DNA of 64,000 bases from Beijerinckiaceae bacterium (GTDB lineage Bacteria > Pseudomonadota > Alphaproteobacteria > Rhizobiales > Beijerinckiaceae), in contig CANJVX010000010.1 of assembly GCA_947478405.1 (NCBI GenBank), positions 1 to 64,000 of the forward strand, read 5' to 3'. The notes beneath the pieces were generated by a model. The model was not told the origin of the DNA, ran no database searches, and saw nothing but the letters and a program-made list of their open reading frames with translations. This document shows, in pieces, positions 1 through 8,048 of this stretch. A program made the position numbers and the translations under genes. Position 1 is the first letter of the stretch. Every line of letters begins with the position of its first letter.

Positions 1-650
1 AAGAGCAACCTCACGGTTGCTCAAAGCGAATGGTGTTCAGAAAACGTGACCGTCGATAGTCTCTTTTCGACCTGCACTTCACAGTACAGATCTCGCAAGG
101 ACACCGCCGTCCACGTTTCTCTTTCTTCCGATTTACATGTCAAACAGCGCAGTCTTCTCAACCTAGACGCGTCCGAACGCAAAGTGACCCGGTTGCCCGG
201 CACTATGCGCCATAGAAGGTCAGGAAGAACGGCAATGCCTCCATAAGGAGTTCATCGCCGGTGTGGGGCGTTTCTAGTCGCTGCCTGAGAATGAGTCAAC
301 AGCGATTTGAAAAAAGGCAGAACGACTTACCCACAAGCAGTCCGGTCCCAAAAAACTATCCCCCCAAGATCCCCGGATGGGGGAATTAAGTCAGTTTTGA
401 CAAAGGGTTACTCGGCTTTTTCCAAGCTAGCGTCGCATCATCACCCAACCAAGCCGGCAAGCTGTTGGAAAATGACTTTGCTGGCATTCCCAGCCTGCGT
501 TTCGGTCAGCCGAAATTGGTCCCCGAGACAGGCCCCGCCCAGCCTGCGGTTCAGCTTGCAGCCAAGCCAAGCCCCAGACGCTTGACCGCGGAGCCCCTCG
601 CCCGCCACAACAGGCCCTCAAAACCAAGAACAGCACATTCTGGCGGGGCC
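1..650. other. Gene-free stretch upstream of the zinc exporter gene
   Basis: No reading frame here has family resemblance, a good ribosome binding site and sensible composition together. A perfect 8-bp inverted repeat (GAGCAACC, loop TCAC, GGTTGCTC) lies at 3-22 without a T-run, so it is a hairpin rather than a clear terminator. A reading frame runs continuously from about 465 into the exporter gene at 651, but its first 62 codons look like non-coding sequence. No tRNA, rRNA or known riboswitch was recognised. Confidence 0.5.
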
Positions 651-1613
651 ATGCACGATCACCATCATCACGACAATCATGTCCATGCGCATAAGCCTGG
701 CGATAAGCACGGTCATCACCACCATCACCATCATGATCACGCGCCTAAGGATTTTGGGCGCGCGTTTCTCGTCGGCCTGATCCTCAACATCGGTTTCGTC
801 ATTGCGGAAGTGGCTGCCGGCATTATCGGCAATTCTATGGCGCTGATTGCCGATGCCGGACACAATGCGTTCGATGTTCTTGGACTGGTTGTTGCCTGGG
901 CCGGCCTCAGCCTCGCAAAACGTCCGCCCAATGCTCGTTTTTCTTTCGGCCTTGGAAAATCATCTGTTCTCGCCGCTTTCATCAATGGCATGTTGTTGCT
1001 CGTGGCTGTCGGGGCCATCACCATTGAAGCTGTGCAACGACTGATGAATCCATCCCCTGTTGCCACCAATCTGATGATGGCTGTTGCTGCAGCCGGTGTT
1101 GTTGTGAACGGCATCACTGCTTTCATGTTTGCAGGCGGCGCCAAGAGCGACATCAACATTCGCGGCGCTTTCATTCACATGGCAGGCGACGCGTTGATTT
1201 CAGCGGGCGTTGTGGTTGCAGGCCTGATCATTTCACTCACAGGTCTTGTCTGGATCGATCCGCTGATGAGCCTTGTTCTGAACATCGTCATCATCTGGGG
1301 CACATGGGGCCTTCTCACCTCTGCTTCGCGCATGGCTTTGTCGGGTGTGCCCGACGATGTCGATCCTGACGCCATTCGCTCAACATTGCTCGGCATGCCG
1401 GGCGTACGCGAAGTTTGCGATGTGCACATCTGGTCACTCTCAACTCAAGAAAAGGCGATGAGCTGCCATCTGGTCATGCCCGCCGGCCATCCGGGCGATG
1501 CTTTTTTGGTCGAGGCCGCGCGCATGATGAAAGCGCGCTATAAAATCGGTCACCCGACCTTTCAGATTGATCTCGAACGTCAGGTCAATTGCCCGCTCCA
1601 CACGCCATCTTGA
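651..1613 (+). CDS. Cation diffusion facilitator family zinc transporter with His-rich N-terminus
   Basis: Inner-membrane cation/proton antiporter of 320 aa that should export Zn(II), and perhaps Co(II) or Cd(II), from the cytoplasm. The first 30 residues contain 17 histidines, a metal-buffering tail seen in ZitB/CzcD-type proteins. About six membrane segments follow. The metal-site pattern HxxxD is visible in the second segment (ADAGHNAFD) and again in the fifth (HMAGD), the arrangement usual for zinc-selecting members. The last 90 residues form the cytoplasmic ferredoxin-like domain (DVHIWSL). The start at 651 is chosen because it sits behind a GGCGGGG stretch and begins exactly at the His-rich tail; the longer in-frame version adds 62 residues that look non-coding. 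It appears monocistronic. Confidence 0.9.
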   Translation: MHDHHHHDNHVHAHKPGDKHGHHHHHHHDHAPKDFGRAFLVGLILNIGFVIAEVAAGIIGNSMALIADAGHNAFDVLGLVVAWAGLSLAKRPPNARFSFGLGKSSVLAAFINGMLLLVAVGAITIEAVQRLMNPSPVATNLMMAVAAAGVVVNGITAFMFAGGAKSDINIRGAFIHMAGDALISAGVVVAGLIISLTGLVWIDPLMSLVLNIVIIWGTWGLLTSASRMALSGVPDDVDPDAIRSTLLGMPGVREVCDVHIWSLSTQEKAMSCHLVMPAGHPGDAFLVEAARMMKARYKIGHPTFQIDLERQVNCPLHTPS

Positions 1614-1633
1614 TGTTGCAGAGAAGCAGCCAA

Positions 1634-1662
1634 CCTGATCTGATCTCAAAAAAAAGATCAGG
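1634..1662 (+). promoter_or_regulatory. Hairpin abutting the ribosome binding site of the next gene
   Basis: An 8-bp perfect inverted repeat (CCTGATCT / AGATCAGG, 13-nt A-rich loop) whose 3' arm runs into the GGGAGGGG Shine-Dalgarno sequence at 1661-1668. It could weakly end the exporter transcript or mask the ribosome binding site. There is no U-run after it. Confidence 0.3.
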
Positions 1663-1671
1663 GAGGGGACG

Positions 1672-2631
1672 ATGGCTGCAGAGGATACAACGGATCGCCG
1701 TGCATTTCTGGCCGCGACCAGTCTTGGTGTAGCCATGAGCGCAAGCCTATCGGGCCTCGGCACAACACAAGCACAGGCGCAAACACTGCCCGTGCGCACG
1801 GATAGCAATTCGCCGTTCCAGCACATGCCACCTGCAGAACAAGCGCCTGCAAAAACGGGATTGATCGATATTCCCGGCGCGCAGCTTTTCTATTGGGACA
1901 CTGGCGGGAATGGAACGCCGATTGTCTTGATGCATCCGGCTTCCGGCAGCGCGATGATCTGGGCCTATCAGCAAGGCGTCTTTGCCAAAGCAGGCTATCG
2001 CGTCATTGCTTATTCGCGCCGCGGCTATGCCAAATCATCACCCTTTGACAAAGCCAACCCCGGTAGCGGCTCGCAAGATCTCGCGGCTTTTGCAGCCGCG
2101 CTCAATCTGCCGCGATTCCATCTCATTGCGTCTGCAGCTGGTGGTTCCATCTCGATGGATTTCACCCTGTCTTATCCGGAAAAGCTTCTGTCGCTCATCA
2201 TCTCCAGCAATTCAGCTGGTGTGCGTGATGGCGCTATTTTCAAGGCGGCTGAACAATCCAAGCCTCAGGGCTGGGATAAAATGCCTGTCGATTTTCGCGA
2301 GCTTGGGCCATCCTATCGCGCTGTCAATGCAGAGGGCGCGAAGCTCTGGCTTGATCTCGAACATCATGCGCTGATTGGCACGGATTATCGACAGACGCCA
2401 ACCAATCGCATCACGGATGCCGCGCTCAAAAATGTTAAAGTGCCAACTTTGCTGATTGCAGGCGCTGCGGATCTCATTACGCCGCCATCGATCATGCGCC
2501 TGGTGCGCGATGCCATCCCCGGCGCACAGATGGTGGTGGCAGAAGAAACCGGGCATTCGGTCTATTGGGAGCGCCCTGACCTATTCAACGCGGCAGTTCT
2601 TGATTTTCTCGCGCGCCACAATTCACGTTAA
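1672..2631 (+). CDS. Tat-exported alpha/beta hydrolase-fold protein lacking the canonical Ser nucleophile
   Basis: A 319-aa alpha/beta hydrolase-fold protein. The N-terminus has a twin-arginine type signal (DRRAFLAATS, Arg9-Arg10) and a cleavage-like AQAQ near residue 35, so a periplasmic location is inferred. The oxyanion strand (VLMHPASG), the acid (Asp267 in AADLITPP) and the histidine (His295 in TGHSVYW) are in place. The nucleophile elbow reads ASAAGG instead of GxSxG, which puts Ala155 where the catalytic serine belongs; Ser154 is one place early. It may be a non-hydrolytic member or use another nucleophile. A strong AGGGAGGGG ribosome binding site supports the start. It leads a same-strand run with a Bug receptor, a bicupin, a reductase and a second hydrolase, which suggests a role in degrading one compound class. 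Substrate unknown. Confidence 0.75.
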   Translation: MAAEDTTDRRAFLAATSLGVAMSASLSGLGTTQAQAQTLPVRTDSNSPFQHMPPAEQAPAKTGLIDIPGAQLFYWDTGGNGTPIVLMHPASGSAMIWAYQQGVFAKAGYRVIAYSRRGYAKSSPFDKANPGSGSQDLAAFAAALNLPRFHLIASAAGGSISMDFTLSYPEKLLSLIISSNSAGVRDGAIFKAAEQSKPQGWDKMPVDFRELGPSYRAVNAEGAKLWLDLEHHALIGTDYRQTPTNRITDAALKNVKVPTLLIAGAADLITPPSIMRLVRDAIPGAQMVVAEETGHSVYWERPDLFNAAVLDFLARHNSR

Positions 2632-2753
2632 ATCGCACAAAGCCTGAAAGACAGATGAGGTGATCTGTCAAACCCTTGACTCTGGCGGCCTCAGATGATG
2701 ACTTGCCAGCACAAAAATGAGCGCGAAAACAGCGCATAAATCGGGAGAAAATC

Positions 2754-3809
2754 ATGAGCAGCGAGACATCGCACCTGACACGGCGCCAGACGCTCGCCAT
2801 TTCAGTTGGAAGCCTTGCGGGGCTAATCACGCCCCCGGCATTGGCCGATGTTGAACCCTTCTACAAGGGCAAGAATATCGACCTGATCATCGGCTATCCG
2901 CCGGGTGGCAGCAACAATCTCTATGCGCGCGTGCTCGCCAATCACATCGGTAAATATATTCCCGGCAATCCCGGCGTCGTTGTGCGCAACATGCCGGGCG
3001 CAGGCAGCGTCACGGCAGCAGCCTTCGTCGCAAATTCTGCGCCCCGCGACGGCACAGTGCTCGCACTCGCCTCCCCAACACTGCCGCTTGAAGAACGCCT
3101 CACGCCGGCTGGCAGCGGCCAGCGTTTCAAATCCTCGGAATTTTCCTGGATCGGGCGCATCAACACGCTGGTAAATGTGATTTTCACGCGCGGCCCCTCC
3201 ATCAAGACCTTTGAAGATGCCTTCAAAACCTCAGTGCGCCTGTCGGCAACAGGTGCGGGCTCGGCCATCACCGTCTATCCCAATGCGACGAACACAATTC
3301 TGGGAACAAAGTTCGACATTGTGCGCGGCTATTCAGGCTCGATGGAAGGCATGCTCGCGGTTGAACGCGCCGAAGTCGATGGACATTGCACGGGTTGGGA
3401 CACGCTGAAGACAAGCCACCCGCAATGGATCGAAGACAAGAGCGTCAATATCCTTACGCAATTTGCTTCCAAGCGGCATGCAGAAATGCCGAACGTGCCA
3501 ACGGTTGTCGAATTCGCAAAAACAAAGCGGCAGATCGATCTGATGCGCGCCATCGTCAATGCTGCCGATATTGGGACAAGCTTTTTCTCCTCGCCGCAGA
3601 TTCCCGCAGACCGCCTGGCGGCACTGCGCACGGCCTTTCTGCGCTGCATGGAAGACAAGGATTTTCTTGCCGAAATTGCGACGCTGAAAATCGGCCTTGA
3701 TCCGATGACCGGCGAGCGCGTGGCCGAAACGGTTGCTGAAATTGCAAAAATTCCGGACGAGCTTGTGCCTGAGCTGCAACAGGCCAGCCTCATGATCACC
3801 AATAAATAA
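2754..3809 (+). CDS. Tripartite tricarboxylate transporter (Bug/TctC family) substrate-binding protein
   Basis: A 351-aa periplasmic solute receptor of the Bug/TctC family, which captures carboxylic acids such as citrate, aromatic acids or other small acids for TTT transporters. The N-terminus carries a Tat-like signal (TRRQTLAIS, Arg10-Arg11, with AxA-type cleavage after PPALA). The diagnostic opening of the mature domain, including the GYPPGG loop and NMPGAGS, follows. It is preceded by AGAAAATC and a GGGAG sequence. No TctA or TctB membrane component lies in the window, so the receptor must borrow a permease encoded elsewhere or act as a sensor-type receptor. The adjacent bicupin, reductase and hydrolases suggest the ligand is the substrate of that cluster. 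Confidence 0.88.
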   Translation: MSSETSHLTRRQTLAISVGSLAGLITPPALADVEPFYKGKNIDLIIGYPPGGSNNLYARVLANHIGKYIPGNPGVVVRNMPGAGSVTAAAFVANSAPRDGTVLALASPTLPLEERLTPAGSGQRFKSSEFSWIGRINTLVNVIFTRGPSIKTFEDAFKTSVRLSATGAGSAITVYPNATNTILGTKFDIVRGYSGSMEGMLAVERAEVDGHCTGWDTLKTSHPQWIEDKSVNILTQFASKRHAEMPNVPTVVEFAKTKRQIDLMRAIVNAADIGTSFFSSPQIPADRLAALRTAFLRCMEDKDFLAEIATLKIGLDPMTGERVAETVAEIAKIPDELVPELQQASLMITNK

Positions 3810-3830
3810 AAGAACATCAGGAGAAACTCG

Positions 3831-4901
3831 ATGAACATCCCCACCAAAGCCAAGGAATTTATGACGACATGGCACACGTCGGCCAGATCCTATCTCCCGG
3901 CCTGGGCCTTGCGCCAGAAATCGAGTCTGATGAACTCGGGTAAGAGCACACGCGCTTTGCCGATGTTCCGCGCCTTCGATCTTCTAAAGAACCCGAATGA
4001 TCGCGCGACCATCTTGCAAAATGCCGATCATAAAATCGGCGTTGAAAGTGTCTGTGGCGCTCAGCCCGAATTCGTGCGCCATGTCGATTATGACACGGTC
4101 TACATGCAATTTGCCGGCTGCACCACGATTGAAACCGAATTTGCCATTTACGAGATGGCCGCTGGCGACATCATGCATATTCCCGAGGGCATTGCGCATC
4201 GCTCATGCGGCTCTGCCGACAGCCTGCGCTGGTTTGCATGGGTGAACGCACCCTTCACACAATTCATGGGCGAAGAAGATCAGGTCTCCGAGACCAAATT
4301 TCATGTACGCCGCGTCAATGGTCCGAACTGGACCATCCCCGTAGATCGTATGAGCGCACCAAAGGACAAAGTCATCGAGCGCATGATCTGCTGGGACGAC
4401 AAGTCGACCGACGAAACCGTTTTTGAGCGTGATTATGTGGACCTTGTGCCTGCCGGCTCGACCAGCCCGCGCGAGGCAAAGAGCGGCATTCTGAAGCTGC
4501 GCGCTTTCGATCTGTTCAAGGAAATTGCCGGCACCAGTGGTGAGCCAAAGCCCGTCATGCGCGGCAAGCATCTAGAGATCAAGGTCTACAACATCATCGG
4601 CGAACAATTCGCCTTCCATCGTGCTCTGCGTTCGGAAGAAGTGCGCGTTCAGTTCCGCGGAAAAGCGCTCGACATGTCGGAAACCGGCAATGCCGATACC
4701 GCACCTGGCACTGTGACGGTGATCCCGCGCGGCATTGGTCACAGCGTCATCACCGAACCGGTTGATTGTCAGCAATTCCTGCGCATGAATTTCTACAGCG
4801 AGCTGCCATGGTCCTACCCGACGGATGTGACCAAGCATCATCATGACAGCCATTTCGAAATCGAGACACATGTGATCAAGAAAGCGGCTTGGCGCGCCTG
4901 A
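3831..4901 (+). CDS. Two-cupin-domain protein (homogentisate-dioxygenase-like bicupin)
   Basis: A 356-aa protein with two cupin barrels, at about residues 60-150 and 230-325. Each shows the second cupin motif (GDIMHIPEGIAH and GTVTVIPRGIGH) with its histidine. The first motif of each barrel lacks a clear HxH pair, so metal binding cannot be claimed from sequence. The layout resembles non-canonical bicupins related to homogentisate or gentisate dioxygenases. A GGAG ribosome binding site precedes the start by 7 nt. It lies 21 bp after the Bug receptor gene and ends in a strong terminator, so receptor and bicupin are probably co-transcribed. A ring-cleaving or isomerising enzyme is possible, but the function is not determined. 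Confidence 0.7.
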   Translation: MNIPTKAKEFMTTWHTSARSYLPAWALRQKSSLMNSGKSTRALPMFRAFDLLKNPNDRATILQNADHKIGVESVCGAQPEFVRHVDYDTVYMQFAGCTTIETEFAIYEMAAGDIMHIPEGIAHRSCGSADSLRWFAWVNAPFTQFMGEEDQVSETKFHVRRVNGPNWTIPVDRMSAPKDKVIERMICWDDKSTDETVFERDYVDLVPAGSTSPREAKSGILKLRAFDLFKEIAGTSGEPKPVMRGKHLEIKVYNIIGEQFAFHRALRSEEVRVQFRGKALDMSETGNADTAPGTVTVIPRGIGHSVITEPVDCQQFLRMNFYSELPWSYPTDVTKHHHDSHFEIETHVIKKAAWRA

Positions 4902-4913
4902 TCATTGCATTCC

Positions 4914-4944
4914 AAAAGGGCGCGCGTTACAGCGCGCCCTTTTT
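4914..4944 (+). terminator. Rho-independent terminator after the bicupin gene
   Basis: Perfect 8-bp GC stem (GGGCGCGC / GCGCGCCC, 6-nt loop) flanked by AAAA and followed by TTTTT. It also rules out the in-frame ATG at 4945 as the start of the following gene, because that ATG lies at the end of the T-run. Confidence 0.9.
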
Positions 4945-4959
4945 ATGGCGGGAACAAGA

Positions 4960-5952
4960 ATGATACACACAACATGCCTGCCGCGCGCTATTGGTGCTAG
5001 CGGATTGACGAGCTTTCCGATTGGTCTTGGCTGCGCCTCGTTGTCTGGCAGCTATGGCCCCTCAGATGAAACCAATGCGCTTGCTGTCCTACAGGAAGCC
5101 TATGCACGCGGCGTAAGGATGTTCGACACGTCGGATAAATATGGCAACGGCCATAATGAAGAATTGCTCGCACGCGCTTTCGGCGCTGTGCGCAATCACG
5201 TCATCATCGCCTCCAAATTCGGAAATATGGCGGGGAAGGATGGCAAGATTGCCGACAATAGCGCAGCAACCATCTTTGCCTCCTGCGAGGCATCGCTGAA
5301 GCGACTCAAGTCTGACGTTATCGACCTTTATTACATCCACCGCATCGATCCTGCCGTGCCGATTGAAGAAACCATCGGCGCGATGTCGCGCCTTGTCGAA
5401 CAAGGCAAGGTGCGCGCGCTGGGTATTTGCGAGGTCAATCCGCACACTTTGCGCCGCGCACATCAGGTGCATCCGATCGCTGCGATCCAGAGCGAATATT
5501 CGGTCCTCTACCGGCAGGAAGCCGAAGAAGTTCTCCAAACCACGCGCGAGCTTGGCATTGCTTTTGTCGCCTACGCTCCACTCGGGCGTGGCCTGCTAAC
5601 AGGCGCCGTGCAACCGGGCTCATTGGATGATAAAGACGAACGCTTGCGACACCCCCGCTTCTCGGCCGAAAATCTCCCCAAGAATCTTGAATTGGTAGTC
5701 GCCATTCGTGCGATTGCCGATCAGCGCGGCTGCACATCGGGGCAAATCTCACTCGCCTGGCTGCTTGCGCAAGGCGACGACATCATCCCAATTCCCGGCA
5801 CAAAGACGATGAGCCGCTTGATCGAAAATATCAATGCTGCCGCCGTCATATTGTCGAATGACGAAATTGGCTTTATTGCCAAGTCCATCCCGCCCGATGC
5901 GGCGGCCGGCCTGCGCTATCGGGCCGAGCATATGAAGAACATGTATCTTTGA
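4960..5952 (+). CDS. Aldo/keto reductase
   Basis: A 330-aa NAD(P)H-dependent oxidoreductase of the aldo/keto reductase superfamily, cytoplasmic. The catalytic tetrad is present: Asp56 and Tyr61 (FDTSDKYGNG), Lys86 (IIASKFG) and His127 (LYYIHRID). The C-terminal cofactor segment (IIPIPGTKTMSR) suits the phosphate-binding loop of this family. The start at 4960 has GGCGGG seven bases upstream; an in-frame ATG at 4945 lies in the previous terminator. The gene runs into the next hydrolase gene with 14 bp between them. In this context it would reduce or dehydrogenate a carbonyl intermediate. Substrate unknown. Confidence 0.88.
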   Translation: MIHTTCLPRAIGASGLTSFPIGLGCASLSGSYGPSDETNALAVLQEAYARGVRMFDTSDKYGNGHNEELLARAFGAVRNHVIIASKFGNMAGKDGKIADNSAATIFASCEASLKRLKSDVIDLYYIHRIDPAVPIEETIGAMSRLVEQGKVRALGICEVNPHTLRRAHQVHPIAAIQSEYSVLYRQEAEEVLQTTRELGIAFVAYAPLGRGLLTGAVQPGSLDDKDERLRHPRFSAENLPKNLELVVAIRAIADQRGCTSGQISLAWLLAQGDDIIPIPGTKTMSRLIENINAAAVILSNDEIGFIAKSIPPDAAAGLRYRAEHMKNMYL

Positions 5953-5966
5953 AGGGCGAGCATTTT

Positions 5967-6872
5967 ATGGCCGAGCAGGACATCACATTCATCTCCGACG
6001 GACTGACGCTCACGGGCACTGTCTCTGTGCCTGATGGCATCGGGGCCAATGAAAAGCGCCCCGCGTTTATTGTGCTGCATGGCTTTGGCTCGACGCGTCA
6101 CGCCGGCAATGTCATCACGCCCTGCAATATGCTCAACAAGCTTGGCTATGTGACGCTGCGTTTTGACTTCCGCGGGTGCGGCACGAGCGAGGGGCCCAAA
6201 GGGCGTCTCATCTGCTTGGAACAGGTTGAGGACACGAAGAACGGCCTCTCCTTCTTGCAAAACCATCCGAATGTTGATCCGGCACGCATTGCGGTGGCCG
6301 GCTCGTCATTCGGCGCGGCTGTGGCCATCTATACGGCTGGCACCGACAAGCGGGTCGCAGCGTGCATTTCAGCTTCAGGCTGGGGCAATGGCGCGCTGAA
6401 GTTTGAAGGCCAGCACGGCGACAATTATCCAACCTTCCTGAAAATGCTGGAAGAAGGCCGCGCCTACAAAGCCAAGCACGGCACGTCGATGATTGTGTCA
6501 CGCTATGACATTGTGCCGATTCCCGAGAAGCTGCGCAGCCATGTGCTGAAGGGCTCGATCATGGATATGCCGGTCGATACCGCGCAAAGCATGTTCGATT
6601 TCACGGCGGAAAATGTCATCGGTGACATCGCACCCCGCCCGACCCTTCTCCTGCACAGCGCAGTCGATAGCGTGACACCGCCCGGCCAGACGGTGCGCAT
6701 GTATGAGCGCTCGCAGGCGCCGACCGAAATGCACCTTTTCTCGGGCACCGATCACTTCATGTTTGCTGAGAAGAACCAGCGCGTGCATGAGGTCTTCACC
6801 GCATGGCTCAGGGATTTCTTCCCTGTCAGCGGCGAGGCCGCCGGCATCAAGGCCATGGCCGAGCACCACTAA
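5967..6872 (+). CDS. Alpha/beta hydrolase (S33 / dienelactone-hydrolase-like)
   Basis: A 301-aa cytoplasmic hydrolase without a signal peptide. The HGFG oxyanion motif, the nucleophile elbow GSSFG (Ser114), a late Asp (HSAVDSVTPP) and a His (GTDHFMF) form a full catalytic triad. The central cap-like insertion runs at roughly residues 140-200. Esters, lactones or thioesters are possible substrates. The ATG at 5967 is preferred because AAGGGCGAG precedes it; a TTG at 5949 overlaps the reductase stop. It is probably translated from the same mRNA as the reductase and ends at a strong terminator. Confidence 0.85.
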   Translation: MAEQDITFISDGLTLTGTVSVPDGIGANEKRPAFIVLHGFGSTRHAGNVITPCNMLNKLGYVTLRFDFRGCGTSEGPKGRLICLEQVEDTKNGLSFLQNHPNVDPARIAVAGSSFGAAVAIYTAGTDKRVAACISASGWGNGALKFEGQHGDNYPTFLKMLEEGRAYKAKHGTSMIVSRYDIVPIPEKLRSHVLKGSIMDMPVDTAQSMFDFTAENVIGDIAPRPTLLLHSAVDSVTPPGQTVRMYERSQAPTEMHLFSGTDHFMFAEKNQRVHEVFTAWLRDFFPVSGEAAGIKAMAEHH

Positions 6873-6875
6873 AAG

Positions 6876-6904
6876 AAAAGGCCCGCTAAATGCGGGCCTT
6901 TTTT
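6876..6904. terminator. Bidirectional rho-independent terminator
   Basis: Perfect 11-bp stem (AAAAGGCCCGC / GCGGGCCTTTT) with a 5-nt loop, flanked by A-run and T-run. It serves the hydrolase gene on the plus strand and the secreted-protein gene on the minus strand. Confidence 0.9.
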
Positions 6905-7871
6905 ATTTGCGCTTCTGCATCACGATTTCATAATCGGATGCGCCGTCGTCTGTCTCATAGCGGCAGATGACGTCAGGTGTGATCAATTCGCCGCGCGTGC
7001 CGCGTGAATCCGTAACCGCTTTCCAATCCTGCTCGCGCCCGCGACATGCTTCATTCAACGCTTCGCGCACTCTGCGTGGGGGAGTGGCGGCGGGCACTTG
7101 CAAACGGCTTGACGCAACATGGTCCTGCTCGACATTCACGGTCGCCTTGTTGATTTTCAATCCATGAAAATCAGAGAAAGACGCAAGCCCGCCTTCATCT
7201 TTGAAGGCTTCCCAGAGCCTCCGCGATCCGGTCAGGGGATTAGCCGCTGCCTCAAGCAGGCTGAGATTGCGCGTGCCTTGCACACCACCGCGGCCGGCCG
7301 GCACAACAACAATGGAATTGCTACCCGGCACAACGACCACGCGCCCGCCGTCTGCCTGAACCGGAAAATCAGCAAGCCCGCTGTCACGCCCGGTCGGAGA
7401 TAGAAGCGTCGAACCTGATTGGCCAACAGAATTGGCTGGAGCCACAGGTGGCGGCGTGAAAGATGGCGCTGGCGCATTTGCGCCATCACGCTGTACGGGC
7501 AAACCGAAACATTCGCGCCGATAGGGCGCAATCCCGTCATCAGAAGCCGACACACCGAGATTGATGAGCTGATCAACCGTTCGCCCATCCAATTCTAGCT
7601 TGGCATTAATGCAGGCTTTGATTTCCGGCCGCACCGCATTCCATGAGCTTCGCGCTTCAATGCGCTTTTGCGCGAGCTGTTGACGCGCGCGATCATCGGC
7701 CCGCTCCAGCTCGCATTCACGCTCCAGCATGCGCTTCTGCACGACTTCAGCAGGGCCATTGATATCAGGCCCCGCCATCATCAAGGCGCGGGCGCATGCA
7801 CCTTGCGCGAAAGCGGGCGAGGACAGGCCGATCAGGGCGAGTGTGACGAGGGGGAGGAGTTTCTGCTTCAT
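6903..7871 (-). CDS. Hypothetical secreted protein
   Basis: A 322-aa protein I do not recognise. It begins with a clear Sec signal peptide (hydrophobic LLPLVTLALIGL, cleavage-like AFAQ near residue 23). Residues 35-85 are charged and probably helical, residues 120-160 are Pro/Ala rich, and residues 165-190 contain Val-rich strands. Four cysteines are scattered through the mature part (two in the first half, two at the end), which suits a periplasmic protein. An in-frame TTG lies two codons upstream; the ATG is preferred. It is monocistronic and convergent with the hydrolase gene. No function can be assigned. Confidence 0.65.
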   Translation of the reverse strand: MKQKLLPLVTLALIGLSSPAFAQGACARALMMAGPDINGPAEVVQKRMLERECELERADDRARQQLAQKRIEARSSWNAVRPEIKACINAKLELDGRTVDQLINLGVSASDDGIAPYRRECFGLPVQRDGANAPAPSFTPPPVAPANSVGQSGSTLLSPTGRDSGLADFPVQADGGRVVVVPGSNSIVVVPAGRGGVQGTRNLSLLEAAANPLTGSRRLWEAFKDEGGLASFSDFHGLKINKATVNVEQDHVASSRLQVPAATPPRRVREALNEACRGREQDWKAVTDSRGTRGELITPDVICRYETDDGASDYEIVMQKRK

Positions 7872-7927
7872 GCGCAAAGTCTAGCGCCGAGAAGCTTGCA
7901 GAAGATGAAACAAAAGATGCGCGTGCG

Positions 7928-8036
7928 GCTTTCTGGATTGCCACGTCGCCTTCGGCTTCTCCCAATGACGGCGTGAGCGCACCATCATTGCGAGCAAAGC
8001 GAAGTAATCCAGAGGCAACCAGCCCCGCCTCTGGAT
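7928..8036. repeat. Dispersed palindromic intergenic repeat, two partial copies
   Basis: Contains a right-half unit (TTCTGGATTGCC ... CAATGACG) followed by a left-half unit (CATTGCGAGCAAAGCGAAG ... AATCCAGAGG). Same family as the copies near 9309, 25568, 30240, 34577, 37199, 40114, 55478 and 58197. Confidence 0.75.
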
Positions 8037-8048
8037 CAAAGAGCCGTC

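Noticed and set aside
307-585. Possible 92-codon gene upstream of the zinc exporter
   Set aside because: It has no family resemblance, no ribosome binding site and low-complexity composition, and it overlaps another unsupported frame.
465-650. 62-codon N-terminal extension of the zinc exporter
   Set aside because: It lacks a ribosome binding site, does not resemble the family, and the His-rich tail beginning at 651 is the normal family start.
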